DNA from: Arthrobacter sp. H35-D1
GTDB taxonomy: Bacteria; Actinomycetota; Actinomycetes; Actinomycetales; Micrococcaceae
Assembly (NCBI RefSeq): GCF_030063185.1
Contig: NZ_JASISP010000006.1
Span: 112,736-176,735 of the forward strand
DNA length: 64,000 nt
Direction of reading: 5' to 3'
Below, piece after piece: positions 44,030-53,240 of this stretch. The notes below the pieces were generated by a model that saw only the letters and a list, made by a program, of their open reading frames with translations, had not been told where the DNA came from and made no database searches. Both the position numbers and the translations under genes were made by a program. Every line of letters begins with the position of its first letter. Position 1 is the stretch's first letter.

Positions 44030-45577
44030 ATGTTCGCGACCATTATTCCCCTGCTCATTGGACTCGGCGCACTCTTGGTGCTCATCGTCGTCGCCGCCGT
44101 GATCTCCCGAATGGCTTTGCACATTGCCAGCCCGGACCAGGCCCTGGTGATTTCCTCCAAGGACAACAAAAGTCAGCCGGATCCCAACAGCCAGCGTGTG
44201 GTGTTTGGGCGGATCTTCATCAACCCGTTCACGCAGCGCGCCTACCCGCTCTCACTTGCCTCGCGCCAGGTGTCGCTGAAGATCGAAGCCATTTCCCAAA
44301 ACGGCATCAAGCTCCACCTCACGGGTGTGGCCCAGGTGAAAGTTGGCGGCGACGCGGATTCTGTCCGCAAGGCCGCGCAGCGCTTCCTCAACCAGCAAGA
44401 CGCCATCGACCACTACACGCAGGAAACACTCTCGGGTTCGTTGCGTTCAATTGTGGGCACCTTGAGCGTGGAATCCATCATCAAGGACCGCGCCACCTTT
44501 GCCAAGAGTGTCAAGGAGGAAGCCGAGCACTCCATGCACAACCAGGGCCTGGTGATCGACACCTTCCAGATCCAGTCCGTGGATGACGAGACCGGCTACC
44601 TGCGCAACCTTGGACGCCCCGAGGCTGCACTGGCCGAGAAGAACGCCAAGATTGCTGAAGCCCAGTCATTGCAGGAGTCCGAGCAGGCCAAGGCCATCGC
44701 CGACGAGCAGGTGGCCCTGGCCCAGCAGCAGCTGATCATCAAGCGGGCGGAGCTGAAGGAAGAGGCCGACGCCCGCCAGGCTCGTGCCGACGCGTCCGGT
44801 CCGCTGGCCGCTGCCGAGCAGCAGGAACAAGTCATCATCCGCGATCAGCAGGTTGCCCTGCGCCGTGCCGAGCTACGCGAAAAGGAGCTCGACACTGAGG
44901 TCCGCAAGCCAGCCGACGCGGAGAAGTACCGCCTGATCCAGCAGGCCGACGCCAAGTTGGAAGAACGACGCCGGTCCTCGGAGGCCGCTGAAATCGAGGC
45001 GACCGTTGAACTCGCCAAGCGCAAGCTCACGGCCGAGGGCGACAGGGTTGCCGCAGAGGCCGACGCCGCTGCCGCCACCGCCCGAGGCAACGCGGATGCT
45101 TCCGTGATTGAGGCCAAGGGCCGTGCCGATGCAACAGTCATCAAGTCGTTGGGCCAGGCCGAGGCCGAGTCCAGGGAGGCCAAGGGTGTGGCCGAAGCCG
45201 CCGGGATCGCCGCCCAGGCTGAAGCGTACGAGAAGTTCAACGACGCAGCCATCATCAGCAAGGTCCTTGAAGTGCTTCCGTCCATGGCCCGTGAAGTTGC
45301 GGCGCCCATGTCGGCCATCAAGAACATGACCGTTGTTTCCAACGACGGCGCAAGCCAGTTGAGCAGAAACGTCTCCAACGGCGTCCACCAGACAACCCAG
45401 CTGATCAAGGACTCAACTGGGCTTGACCTCATCAGCCTGCTGCAGGGCATGGGCGGTGGAACGTCCAACGGGGCCACCAACGGCGTTTCGAACGGCGATT
45501 CCAACGGCGCTTCAAACGATGATTCAAGCGCTGTCTCGGATGCGGGGACTCCGGAACTCGAGCTGGACAGGAACTAG
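44030..45577 (+). CDS. Flotillin-like SPFH/band 7 protein
   Basis: A 515-residue membrane-microdomain scaffold protein. An N-terminal membrane segment (LLIGLGALLVLIVVAAVISR), the SPFH domain (about 35-205), and a long Glu/Ala-rich coiled coil (about 210-430; AEKNAKIAEAQSLQESEQAK) are in the order of FloT/YuaG flotillins. The C-terminus is an Asn/Gly/Ser repeat tail (SNGATNGVSNGDSNGASND). ATG 44030 follows GAAAGG. Flotillins organise lipid domains and membrane protein complexes. No NfeD partner is adjacent. Confidence 0.95.
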   Translation: MFATIIPLLIGLGALLVLIVVAAVISRMALHIASPDQALVISSKDNKSQPDPNSQRVVFGRIFINPFTQRAYPLSLASRQVSLKIEAISQNGIKLHLTGVAQVKVGGDADSVRKAAQRFLNQQDAIDHYTQETLSGSLRSIVGTLSVESIIKDRATFAKSVKEEAEHSMHNQGLVIDTFQIQSVDDETGYLRNLGRPEAALAEKNAKIAEAQSLQESEQAKAIADEQVALAQQQLIIKRAELKEEADARQARADASGPLAAAEQQEQVIIRDQQVALRRAELREKELDTEVRKPADAEKYRLIQQADAKLEERRRSSEAAEIEATVELAKRKLTAEGDRVAAEADAAAATARGNADASVIEAKGRADATVIKSLGQAEAESREAKGVAEAAGIAAQAEAYEKFNDAAIISKVLEVLPSMAREVAAPMSAIKNMTVVSNDGASQLSRNVSNGVHQTTQLIKDSTGLDLISLLQGMGGGTSNGATNGVSNGDSNGASNDDSSAVSDAGTPELELDRN

Positions 45578-45681
45578 CCGGATTGCTTGACCGGACTGCG
45601 TGGCCGGATGGCTGGCCAGTCAGCTGACCACTGCGAAAGAAGCTTGGCTCGAGCCTGGCGACGCATCCAAAGATGCGCCGC

Positions 45682-45687
45682 TAGGCT
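45682..45687 (+). promoter_or_regulatory. -10 box of the MBL hydrolase gene (leaderless or near-leaderless)
   Basis: TAGGCT ends six bases before ATG 45694; GGAG in the gap could also act as a weak ribosome site. Confidence 0.45.
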
Positions 45688-45693
45688 GGAGCC

Positions 45694-46383
45694 ATGACTG
45701 ACTCTTCCTCGCTGATCCACGACTTGCCCCGCCACACTGTTCGCCGTGCCGTTGTCTCCGCCATGTCGAACAATGTCTACCTCGTCACTGCCAAGGAAAC
45801 GGGCGCCCAGGTGCTCATCGACGCGGCCGACGAGCTGCCTTCCATTGACGGGCTTTTCCAGGACGCGGCCAACGATGCCGCAGTCCCCACTTCCCTAGCC
45901 ATGATCGCCACAACCCACCAGCACTGGGACCACGTGCGTGCACTGGCCGCCCTTGTCGACAAAACGGGAGCCCCCACCGCTGCCGGAACAGACGACGTCG
46001 CCGGCATCACCTCCGCGACGGGAGTGGCAACCAGCCATGCCCTGCAGGACGGGGACACGCTCGCCGTGGACGGCATTGAACTGGCCGTTGTCCACCTGCG
46101 CGGCCACACCCCCGGGTCCATGGCCTTTGTGCTGAAAGATGGCCCTGCCGGTGAAGGTTCTGCAGGCACCACCTTGATCTTCAGCGGTGATTCTCTGTTC
46201 CCCGGGGGCATTGGCAATACCGGGGAAGACCCGGAAAGGTTCACCAGCCTGCTCAACGACGTCCAGGACCGTCTTTTCAAAAGCTATGCCGACGACGCCG
46301 TGGTGCTGCCGGGCCACGGCAACGCCACGACGCTGGGTGCTGAGCGTCCCTCGCTGCCGCAGTGGCGCGAGCGTGGCTGGTAG
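45694..46383 (+). CDS. Metallo-beta-lactamase-fold hydrolase (glyoxalase II-like)
   Basis: A 229-residue MBL-fold enzyme. The metal motif THQHWDH (H-x-H-x-D-H), the His of LRGHTPGS, the Asp of FSGDSLFPGG and the final His of VLPGHG are all present, giving a two-metal site. Length and motif spacing match glyoxalase II-like hydrolases. Substrate unknown. The monooxygenase gene follows after 24 bases. Confidence 0.92.
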   Translation: MTDSSSLIHDLPRHTVRRAVVSAMSNNVYLVTAKETGAQVLIDAADELPSIDGLFQDAANDAAVPTSLAMIATTHQHWDHVRALAALVDKTGAPTAAGTDDVAGITSATGVATSHALQDGDTLAVDGIELAVVHLRGHTPGSMAFVLKDGPAGEGSAGTTLIFSGDSLFPGGIGNTGEDPERFTSLLNDVQDRLFKSYADDAVVLPGHGNATTLGAERPSLPQWRERGW

Positions 46384-46395
46384 CGCGATTTCAAC

Positions 46396-46401
46396 TAAGC
46401 T
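46396..46401 (+). promoter_or_regulatory. -10 box of the monooxygenase gene (leaderless start)
   Basis: TAAGCT ends six bases before ATG 46408. Confidence 0.5.
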
Positions 46402-46407
46402 GGGTGC

Positions 46408-46731
46408 ATGTACTTTATTGTTGTGAAGTTCTCTGTCAAGCCCGCATCCGCCGAGCAGTTCATGGACCTCGTGGGCCCGTTCACCCAGGCAACCCGGGCG
46501 GAACCCGGAAACTTGTGGTTTGACTGGTCGCGCAGCGTCGAAGACCCGAATGAGTTTGTGCTCATCGAGGCCTTCCTTGACGACGACGCCGCGGGAGCCC
46601 ACGTCTCCAGCGACCACTTCAAGGCCGGCATTGAGTCCATGGGGCCCGTTCTGGCCGCAACCCCCAAGATCGTCTCCCGCAAGGTCGAAGGAGACTCCTG
46701 GGGCGAAATGGGCGAACTGCAGATCGGCTAG
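46408..46731 (+). CDS. ABM-domain protein (putative quinol monooxygenase)
   Basis: A 107-residue dimeric alpha-beta barrel protein of the antibiotic-biosynthesis-monooxygenase (YgiN-like) family. It starts MYFIVVKFSVKPASAEQF and has LVGPFTQATRAEPGNLWFDW and HVSSDHFKAGIE. The family includes quinol monooxygenases; a role here in quinone or aromatic redox chemistry is inference. Confidence 0.9.
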   Translation: MYFIVVKFSVKPASAEQFMDLVGPFTQATRAEPGNLWFDWSRSVEDPNEFVLIEAFLDDDAAGAHVSSDHFKAGIESMGPVLAATPKIVSRKVEGDSWGEMGELQIG

Positions 46732-47353
46732 GAGACCGCTGCAACGTTCTTGGGCAACCCCGGCAGCCGTGCTGGAGGGTAGTGCGCTCTTCGATGCCGC
46801 GCACGTGCAGGATGTGGGTACAGTGTGGTCTGTCTCCGGGCCGTACTCCACCGTGATCGTGTACGGTCCCACGGTTGTCGATTTGCCACAACGTGCCGTC
46901 GTCGATGGGCAACGCTTTGATGCAGCGGGCGTGGAGCGCCACTGCGATGCCAGAACCCACGAGCTCTCGAGTGGCCGCCCGCCACTTCGTGAATGTTCAG
47001 GGGCGATGGCACATTTACTATGACAGGGGGCCTCCCTAGTACAAAAGTTCACTACAAGGCAGCCGTCCAGGGCGCGATCCCGACAGTCCCAGCTGCTGCT
47101 TTGCCTGACGTCGGAGCAGCTGAACATGCGTGGGCATCCTGGTGTGCATCAGTTCTTCTGGCCAGGCTTTCCACCAGCACGTAGGAGCCTGGCACCTCCT
47201 GTGCCAACTATGGTGGGTCCGTGCTGGCCCCCGGCTCCCGTCAAATTTTTGACGTGACACCTCCCATATCTGCGCAGCCCGGACTTTGTTGGGAGCTCGG
47301 CCGGCCTGTGGAGAACTATTGTCCATAGTGCCAATCCCGTGGCTGTTTGGCGT
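46732..47353. other. Gap of about 620 bases without a confident gene
   Basis: Several overlapping frames are open on both strands but none shows a family motif, ribosome site or leaderless box. A plus-strand frame ending at 47023 and a minus-strand one ending near 46728 read partly coherently and could be remnants. A 7-2-7 palindrome, CGTCAAATTTTTGACG, lies at 47239-47254, in an A+T-richer patch before the convergent gene at 47354. Confidence 0.5.
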
Positions 47354-48265
47354 CTAATAGGCAGAGATGGGCACTGATGAGGTTCCCAACATGCGTAAGG
47401 TGTCTGTAAGCCGATTGGACCCGATGGCAGATACAACGCAACGAAATCCATCTCCAAAATCTTCCGGCCCCACCGTGAGTTGAAGGTAAAGATCGTCAGG
47501 ACTTCGGCTCATATACTTGGTCGCCACCTCGTTGCAGTCCACCACCGTGGGTTCGTTTTTTCCCACCACGGCGACGACCTCTCCGGTGTGCTTCTCCCCG
47601 CAGTCGACGTCAGCGCCTGACCTATTGTTGACGCATTGCCGCAGAACGGCCGAGTTTGACCCGGCTAGGGCTCCTTCGACTGAAGTTGCCACCGTCAACG
47701 AGGGCGGAAAGGTGACTGTGCAGATCCCGCTCGGACTGGTACGCACAGTTAGATCGCTGCGGAGAAGATCAACTGTGGGATTGCCCGCGAGGTACGCGAT
47801 GAGAGTCGCTTCATCACAGATCCCAGCGGAGGAATAAACCTCGGTGGCGTGGGCGATTTGACAGGACACTGACGTCGCGTCCGTGCTGGAACCTGACAGG
47901 CACGTTCCTGGACGGAGACTCTCAGCAGCGACCGAGCCGGCGGCTCCAGTTGTTGGACTACTTTTGCCGTCCGAAAGCAGAGACTGGCTATGGACGGCAC
48001 CAGGATCACCCTTGTCCTGACTGTTCGACAATGCTATGTCAGCAAGAGGGAAAGCTATGCCAGCTAGAAGGGTCAAAATGGCGACAATCAACGCGGCTTT
48101 TGCGTACGGATAATTGGTTATTATGGTTCGCGCAGCGTCACGGAAGAGTTTGGAATCACTACTCTCAGGTGCTTCAATACCTTTCGGTATCCCCAGCTCA
48201 CTATTGCTCAAATCGTCAATTGGCTGGTTGGGAGAATGGTCCATGGACTGATCGTCATGTTCCAT
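47354..48265 (-). CDS. Membrane-anchored protein with septum-formation-like Cys repeats
   Basis: A 303-residue protein: an acidic cytoplasmic N-terminus of about 55 residues, one helix (AALIVAILTLLAGIAFPLA), and an extracellular part. Two similar segments occur there, RPGTCLSG...CQIAHATEVYS and RQCVNN...CGEKHTGEVVAVV, like the Cys-x(n)-C-x-x-x-H-x-x-E-V repeat of septum-formation-related (pfam13845-type) proteins. Base composition is less G+C-rich than neighbours. The lipoprotein gene lies 8 bases upstream, so they form a pair. Confidence 0.65.
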   Translation of the reverse strand: MEHDDQSMDHSPNQPIDDLSNSELGIPKGIEAPESSDSKLFRDAARTIITNYPYAKAALIVAILTLLAGIAFPLADIALSNSQDKGDPGAVHSQSLLSDGKSSPTTGAAGSVAAESLRPGTCLSGSSTDATSVSCQIAHATEVYSSAGICDEATLIAYLAGNPTVDLLRSDLTVRTSPSGICTVTFPPSLTVATSVEGALAGSNSAVLRQCVNNRSGADVDCGEKHTGEVVAVVGKNEPTVVDCNEVATKYMSRSPDDLYLQLTVGPEDFGDGFRCVVSAIGSNRLTDTLRMLGTSSVPISAY

Positions 48266-48273
48266 GAAGCGTT

Positions 48274-48978
48274 CTAACTGAGCTCAATGTCATAGATGAC
48301 GGCCTTGACGGAGCCGCCACAGTCGGGGGCATCGCTGTCCAGATGGACTTCTATAGTGGTGGCGTTGACGCCGGCAACGGGCACATCAAATTTTTGGATT
48401 TCGTTGAACGGGACGGATTGCACGTCCAGTTGTTTGTTGTTTCCGGTGACACGGACGGACAACGATTGATTCGAGTTGATGGAATCATTGGCCTGTCCCA
48501 CCGAGAATGTAAGATTGCTGAAGTTGTTGGCCAGGCGGAGTTCCAAGGTCTCTGCGCTCGAGTCGGAGCAAGAGCTTATTCCTGCGCTTATCCCCGAGAT
48601 GTCCTGTTTGTCTGCGAGGTTGTATCGGCTTTCCGACCAGCTGCTGCTCGGGTTGAAGAAGTCGGCGAGCGTAAGTGCCTGCCCTTTTTTCTCTGGAGTC
48701 AGAACATGGCTTTCCGCTGGCGTTGAGCTGCTGTCCGAATTTGGGCCCGGACCACTGTCCGAATCCGTGCTTGGGGCATTGGCAGAACCCATGCTCGGCG
48801 AAGGTGAACTCGAGCCGTTGCCCTGTGCCGAAGACGAAGCACCAGTCGTGGATGTGTCTAAGGGCGGTGCGGGAGCCGTCACGGTAATTGTAGGAGATTC
48901 TTGGGGTGATCCGCCGCAGCTGCTTAGAACGCATGCTGTTCCGATAACGAACACTAACTTTATTGTGCGGCTTATCAT
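48274..48978 (-). CDS. Lipoprotein with C-terminal beta domain (NPCBM-like)
   Basis: A 234-residue lipoprotein. The signal ends in the lipobox VLSSC (lipid Cys at about residue 21), followed by about 75 residues of Ser/Pro/Asp-rich linker. A C-terminal domain of about 135 residues (FFNPSSSWSESRYNLADKQD at its start, HLDSDAPDCGGSVKAVIYD at its end) resembles NPCBM-type sugar-binding sandwiches, at low confidence. Two Cys could form a disulfide. The start ATG 48978 follows GGGGA. Likely exported partner of the gene at 47354. Confidence 0.65.
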   Translation of the reverse strand: MISRTIKLVFVIGTACVLSSCGGSPQESPTITVTAPAPPLDTSTTGASSSAQGNGSSSPSPSMGSANAPSTDSDSGPGPNSDSSSTPAESHVLTPEKKGQALTLADFFNPSSSWSESRYNLADKQDISGISAGISSCSDSSAETLELRLANNFSNLTFSVGQANDSINSNQSLSVRVTGNNKQLDVQSVPFNEIQKFDVPVAGVNATTIEVHLDSDAPDCGGSVKAVIYDIELS

Positions 48979-49227
48979 TGGGTCCCCATTTCCATCAATT
49001 TATGCGCATTTGCGTCAGTTTTTGGAAGCATACATGACAAAACTCACCGGCAGGTTCGGGCGGTCCGATTGTGACGAGCAGTGCTTTTCTGAACTTCTGT
49101 GCAGCGGCGTTTCGTTCCTCTTTCAGCCCATGGTGGAGATGTTGGCTCGTGTTTTTGCCATCCTCCGACCTGCTCCGGTCAAACCCGATGCCGCCGGACT
49201 GAGAGTCCGCCCGGTGTTCAGGGACAG

Positions 49228-51942
49228 ATGCGCGAGAATGGAACGGTGAGTACCTTCCCCACACCCACCCTTTCACTCCCCTCCGGTCCCTTTGAGCTGC
49301 CCCGGATCGGACAGGGACTCGTCTTTGCCCAATCACTGCCGGAGCTGGCGCACATCCTTGGCCCTGCCCGGCTCAATGGAACGGCTGAGACTGTTGGCGC
49401 AGCCGCGGTGGTCCAAGCCCCGCCCGGCACGGGCAAGACCACGCTTGTACCCCCGCTCGTTGCCAATGCGCTCGGCGGCGATCCCCGGCACCGTGTCCTC
49501 GTCACCCAGCCGCGTCGCGTCGCCGTCCGATCGGCGGCCAGACGCCTGGCCGCGCTCGACGGGACAAGCCTGGGCGGCAAAATCGGCTACACGGTGCGCG
49601 GCGAAAACCACAGCGGCCCCGAAACCATCATCGAGTTCCTCACCCCCGGCATCCTGTTGCGCCGGCTCCTGCACGACCCTGGGCTGGAAGGCGTGTCCGC
49701 CGTCGTGCTTGATGAAGTGCACGAGCGGGGCCTTGACACCGATCTCCTGCTGGGCATGCTGGTGGAGGTCCGCCAGCTGCGTGGGGACCTGACGCTGCTG
49801 GCCATGTCTGCCACGCTCGACGCTGCCCGGTTTGCGCAGTTGTTGGCCGAGCCCGAGGACGGGCCCCCGGCCCCTGTGGTCGACTGCCCGTCCGCACTGC
49901 ACCCCCTTGACGTTCGGTGGGCGCCGGCCGCCGGCCCGCGCATGGACCAGCGGGGTATTTCCCGGGTGTTCCTTGATCATGTGGCCGACACCGCTGCGGC
50001 GGCGCATGCAGCTGCCGTCGCAGCGGACTCTTCAGTGGACGCCCTGGTCTTCGCCCCGGGAGCCGGGGAAGTGGACCACATCGCTGCGCGTCTGCGCGGG
50101 CGGGTTGCCGGGGTGGAGGTCCTCAAGCTGCACGGCCAGGTGCCGGCGCGGGAACAGGACCGGGCGGTGTCGGCCCGCGAAGTCGGCGGGCTCCCGCGCA
50201 TCATCGTTTCCACGTCGTTGGCGGAGTCCTCGCTGACAGTGCCGGGCGTCCGGCTTGTCATCGATTCCGGGCTTTCCCGGGAGCCACGTCGGGACGCCGC
50301 CCGCGGCATGACTGGGTTGGTGACCGTTTCCACTTCCCGGGCCTCCGCCGACCAGCGCGCGGGACGTGCCGCGCGGCTGGGCCCCGGCACCGTGGTGCGT
50401 TGCTACGACCAGAAGACCTTTGCGGCAGCCCCCGCCCACGCCATGCCGGAAATTGCCGTGGCCGAGTTGAGCTCCGCAGCCCTGCTGATGGCCTGCTGGG
50501 GCGCCCCGGGCGGTGCCGGGCTGCGGCTGCCGGACGCCCCGCCCGCTGCAGCCCTGCAAACGGCCATAGCCGTGCTGGGCGAATTGGGTGCCGTTGACGG
50601 ACGCGGACACGCCACCAGCCTCGGCCGGACCTTGGCAGGGATCCCCGCCGATCCGCGGCTGGCCCGGGCGCTGCTCGACGGCGCCCCCAGTGTCGGGGCC
50701 AAGGCTGCTGCGGAGATTGTGGCCCTCGTGGCCGGCGACGCGAGGGCGCCGGGGGCAGACCTCACGGTGCTGCTGGCCGCCATGCGTACCGGGCGCGACC
50801 CGGCGGCCCGGCGCTGGAGCACTGAAGTGCGCAGGCTGGAACAAATTGCGCGCCGGGAAGGCAAACGCAATGTCGCCCTCCCTGCTACTGCCGTTCCAGC
50901 CACTGCTGGCCCACCTACTGCCGGAGTCGACGAGGCGGATGTCGACCCGAGCGAGGCGGTGGGGTTCGTCGTCGGGCTTGCCTTCCCTGACCGGGTTGCG
51001 CGCCGGGTTGCCGACGCTGCGGGGGAGCAATACCTGCTGTCCTCGGGCACGCGCGCAGGGCTTCCGGCGGGCAGTTCGCTAGCCGGCCGGCACTGGCTGG
51101 CAGTGGCCGAGGTGGCTAGGGCCCAGGGACGGGACGCAGCAGGCACGGGAGCTGTCATCCGTGCGGCTGCAGTGCTGGGGCAGGCGAACGCGGAGGTGGT
51201 CGCCGCCCACATGCTCCACGACTCGGTGGACGCAGAATTTCGCAACGGCCGGCTCAGCGCCCGCAGGACACGACGACTGGGGGCCGTGGTCCTTTCCGCA
51301 ACCCCCGTCAAGGCCACGATCGCCCAGGGCAGGGATGCCGTGGCGGCAGCCCTGGCGCGCGAGGGACTGGGCCTGCTCCCGTGGAGCCCTGGCGCGGACA
51401 GCTTGCGGCGCAGGCTGGCCCTGCTGCACCGGGAGGTGGGGGCTCCATGGCCGGATGTGGGCGATGCCGCATTGACGGCGCGGCTGAGCGAGTGGCTGGG
51501 CCCGGAACTTGAAGCGGTGGCTGGCGGCAGGGCCCTCTCGACACTTTCCCTCACCGAGCCGCTGCGGCGCCTGCTTCCCTGGCCGGAAGCCGGCAGGCTG
51601 GGGGAACTCGCCCCCGAAACACTGGGTGTGCCCAGCGGGTCGCAGATCAGGATTGGCTATCCGGACGTGTCCGACGGCGGGCCTCCCATAGCCGCCGTCA
51701 AACTGCAGGAGTGCTTTGGGCTGGCAGAGACCCCGCTGCTTGCCGGCGGTCGCGTGCGGGTCCTGTTCCACCTGTTGTCGCCCGCGAGGCGGCCGTTGGC
51801 CGTCACCGACGATCTTGCGTCGTTTTGGAGCGGGCCCTACTCCCACGTGCGTGCGGAGATGCGGGGGCGCTATCCCAAGCATCCCTGGCCCGAGGACCCG
51901 TGGAGCGCACCGGCCACCTCCAAGGTGAAGCGCCGGATGTGA
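49228..51942 (+). CDS. hrpB: ATP-dependent RNA helicase HrpB
   Basis: A 904-residue DEAH/DExH helicase. RecA-like domain 1 contains Walker A APPGTGKTT, motif Ia TQPRRVAVRSAARRLA, motif II LDEVHERGLDTDL and motif III MSATLD. Domain 2 has STSLAESSLTVPGV and the motif VI SRASADQRAGRAAR. A helical HA2-like domain and the HrpB-specific C-terminal region follow. ATG 49228 has GGGA upstream; GTG 49246 is equally possible. Its bacterial role (RNA processing) is poorly known. Confidence 0.95.
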   Translation: MRENGTVSTFPTPTLSLPSGPFELPRIGQGLVFAQSLPELAHILGPARLNGTAETVGAAAVVQAPPGTGKTTLVPPLVANALGGDPRHRVLVTQPRRVAVRSAARRLAALDGTSLGGKIGYTVRGENHSGPETIIEFLTPGILLRRLLHDPGLEGVSAVVLDEVHERGLDTDLLLGMLVEVRQLRGDLTLLAMSATLDAARFAQLLAEPEDGPPAPVVDCPSALHPLDVRWAPAAGPRMDQRGISRVFLDHVADTAAAAHAAAVAADSSVDALVFAPGAGEVDHIAARLRGRVAGVEVLKLHGQVPAREQDRAVSAREVGGLPRIIVSTSLAESSLTVPGVRLVIDSGLSREPRRDAARGMTGLVTVSTSRASADQRAGRAARLGPGTVVRCYDQKTFAAAPAHAMPEIAVAELSSAALLMACWGAPGGAGLRLPDAPPAAALQTAIAVLGELGAVDGRGHATSLGRTLAGIPADPRLARALLDGAPSVGAKAAAEIVALVAGDARAPGADLTVLLAAMRTGRDPAARRWSTEVRRLEQIARREGKRNVALPATAVPATAGPPTAGVDEADVDPSEAVGFVVGLAFPDRVARRVADAAGEQYLLSSGTRAGLPAGSSLAGRHWLAVAEVARAQGRDAAGTGAVIRAAAVLGQANAEVVAAHMLHDSVDAEFRNGRLSARRTRRLGAVVLSATPVKATIAQGRDAVAAALAREGLGLLPWSPGADSLRRRLALLHREVGAPWPDVGDAALTARLSEWLGPELEAVAGGRALSTLSLTEPLRRLLPWPEAGRLGELAPETLGVPSGSQIRIGYPDVSDGGPPIAAVKLQECFGLAETPLLAGGRVRVLFHLLSPARRPLAVTDDLASFWSGPYSHVRAEMRGRYPKHPWPEDPWSAPATSKVKRRM

Positions 51943-52042
51943 AACGCCCTCCCGGGGTCTTCCACCCAGGGCCTGCCACCCGGGCCTTCCACCAGCCGGC
52001 TGCGGCACGCCTTGGACGCACGGGCGGCGTGCCCACGCCGTT

Positions 52043-52372
52043 TCAGGGCCGGACCTCAACTACCTCGACGCGCTGTTCCAACGCCTCGGTTTCCCACGTC
52101 CGCTTGAGCACGAAGCGCACTTCCACCCGACCCGTTTCAACGGCAAGAAAATGGAAGCGATGCGTTCCGGAAGACGGAATCGGGGCGGGGGAGCCGTTCT
52201 GCAGATCCACCACGAAGGCATCGTTGAGCAGTTCAATTCCGCTGGGAACGCCGGCAACGCACCACTGGTAGCCGGTAGCGGGGGTCGCCCGGATATCCAC
52301 ATTGAACGGCTCGCCTGCCTGGACAGTGATCAAGGCACGGACCTTCCCGCTAGTCGTCCGGGCGTGGCGCAA
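52043..52372 (-). CDS. Chagasin-family (I42) cysteine protease inhibitor-like protein
   Basis: A 109-residue protein. The inhibitor loops are visible: ATPATGYQW (the NPTTG-type loop), a central GTHRFHF and KRTWE (RPW-type loop). The usual signal peptide or lipoprotein anchor is not present in this frame, so the protein would be cytoplasmic unless the start is wrong. Its start overlaps the end of the SDR gene by about 23 bases, so it is the last gene of the dps-SDR unit. Confidence 0.75.
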   Translation of the reverse strand: MRHARTTSGKVRALITVQAGEPFNVDIRATPATGYQWCVAGVPSGIELLNDAFVVDLQNGSPAPIPSSGTHRFHFLAVETGRVEVRFVLKRTWETEALEQRVEVVEVRP

Positions 52373-53240
52373 GGGGAACCGGACCCGGGGGATTGGACCC
52401 CGACCAATTGGTCTGCCGCCAGTCGTTGCCAGCCACCTGCGAACTGGCCTGGGCAGCCATCTCAGCCATGCCGCCGTCGACCTCCCAGCTGGCGCCCGTG
52501 ACGTAGCTGGCCGCGGGCGAAGCCAGAAAGGCTATGACTGCCGCCACCTCATCAGCGGTGCCGGGATGGCCCAACGGGACTCCGGGGCGCGGGATCGAGT
52601 GCGCAGGCCCTGTCTCCTCCGGAGGCAAGTGGGTGGCAATTTCCCCCGGGGCAACGGCATTGACGGTGATTCCCTGCCCGGAAAGTTCAAGGGCGAGGGT
52701 CTTCGTCAGGCCGTCAAGTCCGTACTTTGATGCGGAATACGCCCCGAAACCAAATCGCGGGTGGTGCGCGTGGATGCTGGTGACCACCACGATCCGGCCG
52801 CCGCGGCCCCCGGCGAGCAACAGTTTCGCGGCAGCTTGCAGGCACAAGAACGCACCGTTGAGGTTCGTGTCGAGAATGCGCTGCCATTGTGCGTACTGGG
52901 TGTCCACCACCGAGGCGCACAATCCCACGCCCACATTGTTGACGAAGACGCCCAAGGACCCCAGCGTGGCAGCAAGCTGTTCCACAACCGGAGCGCAGCT
53001 GGGCAGCGATGTGGTGTCCAGCCAAGCCGACGCTGCACGCTGTCCGTGACCTTCGATCGCCGCAGTGGTGTCAGCGGCACCGGCCTCGTCGTCGTGCCAC
53101 GTGAAGCCGACGTCAAAACCGTCACGGGCCAGTGCAATGGCCGTTGCCTTCCCAATGCCCATGTCGGCGCCTGTCACAATTGCCGTGCGCGGATACAGCT
53201 CCTTCGCATCGCCTTGCACCGACGCCGCCGTTTGACTCAT
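52350..53240 (-). CDS. Short-chain dehydrogenase/reductase
   Basis: A 296-residue SDR. The cofactor motif TGADMGIGKATA, NNVG, the catalytic Ser region VVTSIHAHHP and YSASK are present. The C-terminus ends GASWEVDGGM, with a nonconserved tail of about 35 residues. NAD(P)-dependent oxidoreduction of an unknown substrate. The ATG at 53240 overlaps the dps stop (ATGA), so translation is coupled. Confidence 0.92.
   Translation of the reverse strand: MSQTAASVQGDAKELYPRTAIVTGADMGIGKATAIALARDGFDVGFTWHDDEAGAADTTAAIEGHGQRAASAWLDTTSLPSCAPVVEQLAATLGSLGVFVNNVGVGLCASVVDTQYAQWQRILDTNLNGAFLCLQAAAKLLLAGGRGGRIVVVTSIHAHHPRFGFGAYSASKYGLDGLTKTLALELSGQGITVNAVAPGEIATHLPPEETGPAHSIPRPGVPLGHPGTADEVAAVIAFLASPAASYVTGASWEVDGGMAEMAAQASSQVAGNDWRQTNWSGSNPPGPVPLAPRPDD

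Noticed and set aside
46735..47023. Plus-strand open frame after the monooxygenase gene.
   Set aside because: No start or ribosome site, no family motif; at best a remnant.
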